From: Caballeronia megalochromosomata | GTDB lineage: Bacteria > Pseudomonadota > Gammaproteobacteria > Burkholderiales > Burkholderiaceae | Direction of reading: 5' to 3' | Assembly (NCBI GenBank): GCA_001580565.1 | Contig: LRBF01000042.1 | Location: 16,528-80,527 of the forward strand | DNA: 64,000 bases | Shown: piece after piece, positions 60,014 to 64,000 of the stretch | How the letters are laid out: the number at the start of each line of letters is the position of its first letter | Position numbering within the stretch: position 1 is the stretch's first letter | The notes under the pieces: model-generated | Told to the model about the DNA's origin: nothing | What the model saw: only the letters and a program-made list of their open reading frames with translations | Databases searched by the model: none | Program-made: the position numbers and the translations under genes

Positions 60014-60826
60014 TCAGCGGCGCGGCGCACGGGCGGCGATCAGCAGGAGAGCCGCGAGCGACACGGCCAGCAGGATCAGCGAGAGCGCCGACGCCGGCAG
60101 ATAGTAGCCGCGATTGACCTGCCCCACGACGACGATCGGCACCGTCGCGAAACCCGGTGGATAAACCGTCAGCGTGGCGCCCAGCTCGCCGAGCGAAAGC
60201 GCGAAGCCGAGCGCGAGGCTCGCACGGATCGCGGGCACGAGTTGCGGCAACACAACGCGCCCGAGCACCATGTGCGGCGGTGCGCCGAGACTCGCGGCGG
60301 CTTCGCGCAAGGTCGTGAGTTCGGGACGCAGCGCGGCGGCCGCGCAGCGATAGCAGAACGGCAGCACGAGCGCGAGCTGCACCAGCACGACGATCGCGGC
60401 CGATCCGGACAGATCGAGCGGACGCTTGTGATACGCGATCAATACCGCGAGCCCGAGCACGACGCTCGGCACGCCGCTGCCCGTCATCGCGACGGCATCG
60501 ACGAGTGCGCCGAGACCGCGCCGGTCGCGCCCTTCCAGCGCGAGCGCGAGCCAGAGTCCGAGCGCCGTGCCGAGGAACGCGACGCCCAGGCCGACTTCGA
60601 GGCTCGTGGTCACCGCATCGAGATCGCTCGATGAAAGCCGTGCGAACCAGCGCGTACTGAAGCCATCGGGCAGGATCGTTCCCGACCAGTGCGATGCGAC
60701 GCTCGACAGCGCGACGACCACCACCGGCAGCACGAACAGCCAGAAGCACAGCAGCGCGACGAAGCCCGTGAACGCGGCGCGCAACAACGCGCCGGACGTG
60801 AATCGCGATGAAGCCGAAAGCTGCAT
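60014..60826 (-). CDS. phnV: 2-aminoethylphosphonate ABC transporter permease PhnV
   Basis: 270 residues, about six helices of the MetI-type permease family. EAA loop LREAAASLGAPPHMVLGRVVLPQLVPAI and the C-terminal helices follow the PhnV pattern. The start (ATG 60826) lies 1 bp after the phnU stop. Last gene of the phnSTUV operon. Confidence 0.88.
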   Translation of the reverse strand: MQLSASSRFTSGALLRAAFTGFVALLCFWLFVLPVVVVALSSVASHWSGTILPDGFSTRWFARLSSSDLDAVTTSLEVGLGVAFLGTALGLWLALALEGRDRRGLGALVDAVAMTGSGVPSVVLGLAVLIAYHKRPLDLSGSAAIVVLVQLALVLPFCYRCAAAALRPELTTLREAAASLGAPPHMVLGRVVLPQLVPAIRASLALGFALSLGELGATLTVYPPGFATVPIVVVGQVNRGYYLPASALSLILLAVSLAALLLIAARAPRR

Positions 60827-60827
60827 G

Positions 60828-61757
60828 TCAGCGGCCTCCCGTGCGTCGGTTGACGCGCCTGTACAGCGCATAGAGCGACAGCGACATCAGCAGCATCACG
60901 ACCGAGCCCGCCGCCGCGGTGGGCAGATCGAGATCGACGGTCGCCGCGCTGTAGATCGCGATCGGCAGGGTGATCAGATGCGCGCTGCCGAGCACGAGCA
61001 GAATGCCGAATTCGTTCAGCGTGAGGAGGAAGCAGAGAATCGTGCCCGCTGCGATGCCCGGCCACGCGAGCGGCAACACGACCTTCGTCGCGACCATCCA
61101 GCCATCGGCGCCGAGACTCTTCGCCGCCTCGACGAGCCGCATATCGAGCGTCGCATACGATGCAAGCGTCGGGCGGACGACGAACGGCGCATAGAACACG
61201 ACTTCCGCGAGAATCACGCCGCCGATGCCGAAGAGGAAATCGAGCGGCGCCGCATCGAGCGAAAAGAGCCGCTGCAAGCCGATGCTGACCGACCCTTGCG
61301 AGCCGTAGAGAAAGATCAGCGTGAACGCGACCAGAAACGACGGGAACGCGACGAACAGTTCGAGAAAGCGCGTGATGAGACGCGCGCCCGCGAACGGCCT
61401 GAAGAACAGCATCGACGCGAGCGCGACGCCGAGCAACGAAGCAATGCTCGCGCTTGCAAGGAGAATGCCGAGCGTCGTGCCGATCATGCCGCGCGTTTCC
61501 GGATTGCCGAAGAACGCGGTGTATGCGTGCAGCGTGAAACCGTTCGCGCCGCTCACGCTCAACATCACGAGCCGCGCGAGCGGATAGACGACGAGCGGTC
61601 CGAGCACGAACACGAGAATGAAGAGCAGATGCCACTGCTTCTTGCGCTCGCGGCGTCGCGCTTCATCGGCATGCGCGGCGAATTGCGCGGACAGGTCCGC
61701 GTCGCTGATGCCGCCTTCGTTGCGCGCGACGCTGTCAGGGACGAACAAGGACGACAT
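60828..61757 (-). CDS. phnU: 2-aminoethylphosphonate ABC transporter permease PhnU
   Basis: 309 residues, about six helices, with a charged cytosolic N-terminus (DEARRRERKKQWH). EAA loop RLVEAAKSLGADGWMVATKVVLPLAWPGI. Overlaps the 3' end of phnT by 23 bp, indicating tight coupling. Confidence 0.88.
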   Translation of the reverse strand: MSSLFVPDSVARNEGGISDADLSAQFAAHADEARRRERKKQWHLLFILVFVLGPLVVYPLARLVMLSVSGANGFTLHAYTAFFGNPETRGMIGTTLGILLASASIASLLGVALASMLFFRPFAGARLITRFLELFVAFPSFLVAFTLIFLYGSQGSVSIGLQRLFSLDAAPLDFLFGIGGVILAEVVFYAPFVVRPTLASYATLDMRLVEAAKSLGADGWMVATKVVLPLAWPGIAAGTILCFLLTLNEFGILLVLGSAHLITLPIAIYSAATVDLDLPTAAAGSVVMLLMSLSLYALYRRVNRRTGGR

Positions 61758-62796
61758 CGTCAGCCTCGAAGCGAAGGGAAACGCGCGTGCCTTTCTCCGG
61801 CATGCGTGAGTGGCCGCGCTGCGTCGTCACGAGCACGGGCTCGCCGGGCAACGCGTCGAGCGCGACAGAAATGGACAGCGCCGCGCCATACCAGTCGACG
61901 GAAGCGATCGTGCCATGCAACGCGCCTTCGCCCAGCGGCACGATCGTGAAGCGCTCGGGACGGATGCACGCGAGACGCTCGCGCTCCTCGTGCCGCGCAT
62001 CGCCGACGGGATACACCACGCGCGGCGGCAACAGATTCGCCGCGCCGAGATAACGCGCGACGAAGGCATCGCTGGGCGCGTCGTACAACTCGCGCGGCGC
62101 GCCGAGTTGCGCGATGCGGCCATCGCGCATCAGCAGCGTGCGATCGGAGAGCACGAGCGCATCGTCCTGATCGTGCGTCACGCAGACGATCGTCAGATTC
62201 GGCAAGCGCTCGTGCAATGCCTTCAGTTCGCTGCGCACCGAGGCGCGCAGGTTGGCGTCGAGCGCGGAGAGCGGTTCGTCGAGCAGCAGCACGTCCGGTT
62301 CGATGACGAGCGCGCGCGCCAGCGCCACGCGCTGCTGCATGCCGCCGGAAAGCTGCGCGGGCATGACGTGGCCGGCATCGGCGAGCTGCACGAGCTTGAG
62401 TGCATCGGCGACGCGCCTTGCGATCTCGCCCGTCTTCAGCTTGCGCGCGCGCAGTCCGAACGCGACGTTGTCGAACACGGACAGATGCGGAAAGAGCGCA
62501 TAGCTCTGAAACAGCAGCCCGAGATTGCGCCGATGCGGCAGCGCGTGCGTGAGATCGCGGCCCGCGATGGAGAGCGTGCCCGCGAGCGCATCGGCCTTGA
62601 CGAAGCCCGCGATGAAGCGCAGCAGCGTGGTCTTGCCGCAGCCGCTTCGACCGAGCACGGTGAGAAACTCGCCGCGATCGATCCGCAGCGAGAGATCGTC
62701 GAGCACGGTGCGCGTACCGAAGCGCACCGTCAGACGATCGATATGCACGCCCGGCGTCGTGTGGACGCCGAATGCTTCTTTGGGAACGGCGCTCAC
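61735..62796 (-). CDS. phnT: 2-aminoethylphosphonate ABC transporter ATPase PhnT
   Basis: 353-residue ATPase: Walker A GRSGCGKTT, signature LSGGMQQRVAL, Walker B LLLDEPLSALD, and a C-terminal TOBE domain (VSLRFEADDVVLV). GTG start 62796 one base after the phnS stop (TAAAGTG), so translation is coupled. The C-terminal region is similar in layout to Pot/Fbp-type importer ATPases, so a related substrate such as putrescine or iron is possible, but the phn order favours aminoethylphosphonate. Confidence 0.88.
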   Translation of the reverse strand: MSAVPKEAFGVHTTPGVHIDRLTVRFGTRTVLDDLSLRIDRGEFLTVLGRSGCGKTTLLRFIAGFVKADALAGTLSIAGRDLTHALPHRRNLGLLFQSYALFPHLSVFDNVAFGLRARKLKTGEIARRVADALKLVQLADAGHVMPAQLSGGMQQRVALARALVIEPDVLLLDEPLSALDANLRASVRSELKALHERLPNLTIVCVTHDQDDALVLSDRTLLMRDGRIAQLGAPRELYDAPSDAFVARYLGAANLLPPRVVYPVGDARHEERERLACIRPERFTIVPLGEGALHGTIASVDWYGAALSISVALDALPGEPVLVTTQRGHSRMPEKGTRVSLRFEADDVVLVRP

Positions 62797-62797
62797 T

Positions 62798-63871
62798 TTA
62801 CGACTTCGGCTTGACGACTTCGGTCTGCTTGCCCGAGTTGCCGATCACTTCGGTCTTCCAGCGCTCGGTCCAGCCGGCCTTCTTCTGCATGACTTCGTTC
62901 CAGTCGACCGGAATCAGCTTCACGCCCGAGATCGCCTGCTTGACGGCTTCGCCGTTCTTGCCGGCGAGCGGCACGTCGGTGCGGCCCGGAATGCCGTAGA
63001 TATCGGGCACTTTCGACTGCACCTCCGACGACATCAGATAGTCGATCAGCTTCTTGCCGGCCGCCTGATTCGGACCGCTCTTGATGAGGCCGATCGCATA
63101 CGGCAACTGGAACGTGGTCGGCGCTTCGCCCGCCTTGTGCGACAGGAAGAGCGGCTTGATCGAGAGACCGCCGTTCGCGGCATCGTCGAGATCCATTTGC
63201 AGATCGCCGTTGGCGAAGGCGATCTCGTTACGCGAGAGCAGGACGTCGAGATAACCCGTGCCCTTCGTATGGAACCGGGCGCTCTGCTCGAGGGACTTGA
63301 GGTAATCGAACGCCTTGTCCTCGCCCATCAGCGCCGAGGTCAGGATGATGACGGCCATGCCGTCGCCCGCCGTCGCCGGATTCGAATACGCGATCTTGCC
63401 TGCGTAGTTCGGATGCAGCAGATCGGCGAAGGTCTTCGGCGCGGTTTTCGTGATTTCCGGATTGATCGCGAACGAGAAGTAGTTGTTCACGAACGTGGCC
63501 CATGCGCCGTCCTGCGCCTTGGCGATAGCGGGCACGTTCTTGTAGTTCACGCTCTGATACGGCTGCAGCAGTCCGCCTTGCTGCGCCTGCTGAATGAACG
63601 GGGGAAGCGTGACGAGCACGTCGGCCTTGGGCGAATCCTTCTCGACGGTCGCGCGGTTCACCACTTCACCGCTGCCCGCCGTGACGATATTGACCTTCAC
63701 GCCTTCCTTCTTTTCGAAGGCGGGAAGCACGTCCTTGTACAGATTTTCGAGGCCATCGGCGGTGTAGAGGACGACGGCGTCGGCGGCGTGCGCGGGCATC
63801 GCGGCAAGCAGGGTGAAAGCGGCGGCGAACGCCGGCAGCACGTTGCGCGCGAAGCGGGAATCGCGGGTCAT
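62798..63871 (-). CDS. phnS: 2-aminoethylphosphonate-binding protein PhnS
   Basis: 357 residues; signal peptide cut after AMPAHA, then an SBP_bac_6-type fold (ADAVVLYTADGLENLYKDVLPAFEKKEGVKVNIVTAGSGEVVNRATVEKDSPKADVLVTLP). The start was set at MTRDSRFARN. First gene of phnSTUV. No phnW/phnX catabolic genes are inside the window; they could lie beyond its right end. Confidence 0.88.
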   Translation of the reverse strand: MTRDSRFARNVLPAFAAAFTLLAAMPAHAADAVVLYTADGLENLYKDVLPAFEKKEGVKVNIVTAGSGEVVNRATVEKDSPKADVLVTLPPFIQQAQQGGLLQPYQSVNYKNVPAIAKAQDGAWATFVNNYFSFAINPEITKTAPKTFADLLHPNYAGKIAYSNPATAGDGMAVIILTSALMGEDKAFDYLKSLEQSARFHTKGTGYLDVLLSRNEIAFANGDLQMDLDDAANGGLSIKPLFLSHKAGEAPTTFQLPYAIGLIKSGPNQAAGKKLIDYLMSSEVQSKVPDIYGIPGRTDVPLAGKNGEAVKQAISGVKLIPVDWNEVMQKKAGWTERWKTEVIGNSGKQTEVVKPKS

Positions 63872-64000
63872 TTTTTGATGTCTCGTGAGGGGTGGTGGAT
63901 GGGTCGGGCGACCTTCAACCCCCAAGCATTGCAGAGGTCTGTGACATCGATGTGAATGGTTTTCTTTTTGCTTTTTGGGGGAATCCTGATTTCGCGTCGG
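63872..64000. other. Upstream region of phnS
   Basis: 129 bp to the window end; probably includes the phn promoter. No gene or clear repeat was seen. Confidence 0.5.

Overview
The window is high-GC, densely coded DNA from a chromosome or megaplasmid of a beta-proteobacterium. Gene content, protein style and gene neighbourhoods fit the Burkholderia / Paraburkholderia / Caballeronia group: an OmpC-type porin opening 'VTLYGIIDAG', PcaQ-pcaHG, PhnSTUV, the leucine/isovalerate (liu) cluster, and many LysR, TetR, AsnC and RpiR regulators. I saw no rRNA, tRNA, CRISPR array, insertion sequence or prophage. Genus is inference; no marker gene is present.

Layout. 1-7287 (minus): an apparent operon rpiR-iaaA-gsiA-gsiB-gsiC-gsiD for peptide/glutathione import and isoaspartyl-peptide cleavage, cut by the window edge inside gsiD. 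7508-13637: MscS-type channel, LysR regulator, YciI-like protein, Cys-rich small protein, a DUF937-OmpA chimeric membrane protein, an unknown protein and a GlsB/YeaQ membrane protein. 13703-16596 (minus): hutU-hutI with a HutC-type operator, next to a divergent Lrp/LysE pair. 17977-28281: ROK regulator, two c-di-GMP proteins (GGDEF-EAL and EAL), a FeeM-like acyltransferase with a long leader, prolyl iminopeptidase, PlsC and a lone receiver protein. 28484-33060: pcaQ divergent from pcaHG, DUF2288 protein, AI-2E family permease, OmpA lipoprotein.

33050-37857 (minus): liuA-liuB-liuD (isovaleryl-CoA dehydrogenase and both methylcrotonyl-CoA carboxylase subunits) with a divergent TetR gene and two 13-bp palindromes between them. 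38755-44272: ferritin-like di-iron protein, an MFS transporter broken by a frameshift, a HigBA-type toxin-antitoxin pair with a clear operator, and a TetR/DHA2 efflux pair. 44476-48369: amino-acid binding protein, succinylglutamate desuccinylase-like hydrolase, NTF2-like protein, porin. 48450-53328 (minus): aspT-aspD-gadB, a candidate decarboxylation module for acid resistance or proton-motive energy. 53659-56212: ArsR/old-yellow-enzyme pair and an orphan PstS. 56457-59760: two small proteins and glycogen phosphorylase. 60014-63871 (minus): phnSTUV, 2-aminoethylphosphonate import.

The common theme is uptake and catabolism of amino acids, peptides, aromatics and phosphonates, each with a local regulator. 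Several regulators sit beside clear inverted repeats, given below as candidate operators. The most useful leads are the AspT-AspD-GadB trio, the acyltransferase/c-di-GMP pair with its long leader, the split hut cluster with a strong operator, and the DUF937-OmpA chimera. None is proven to be a new system.
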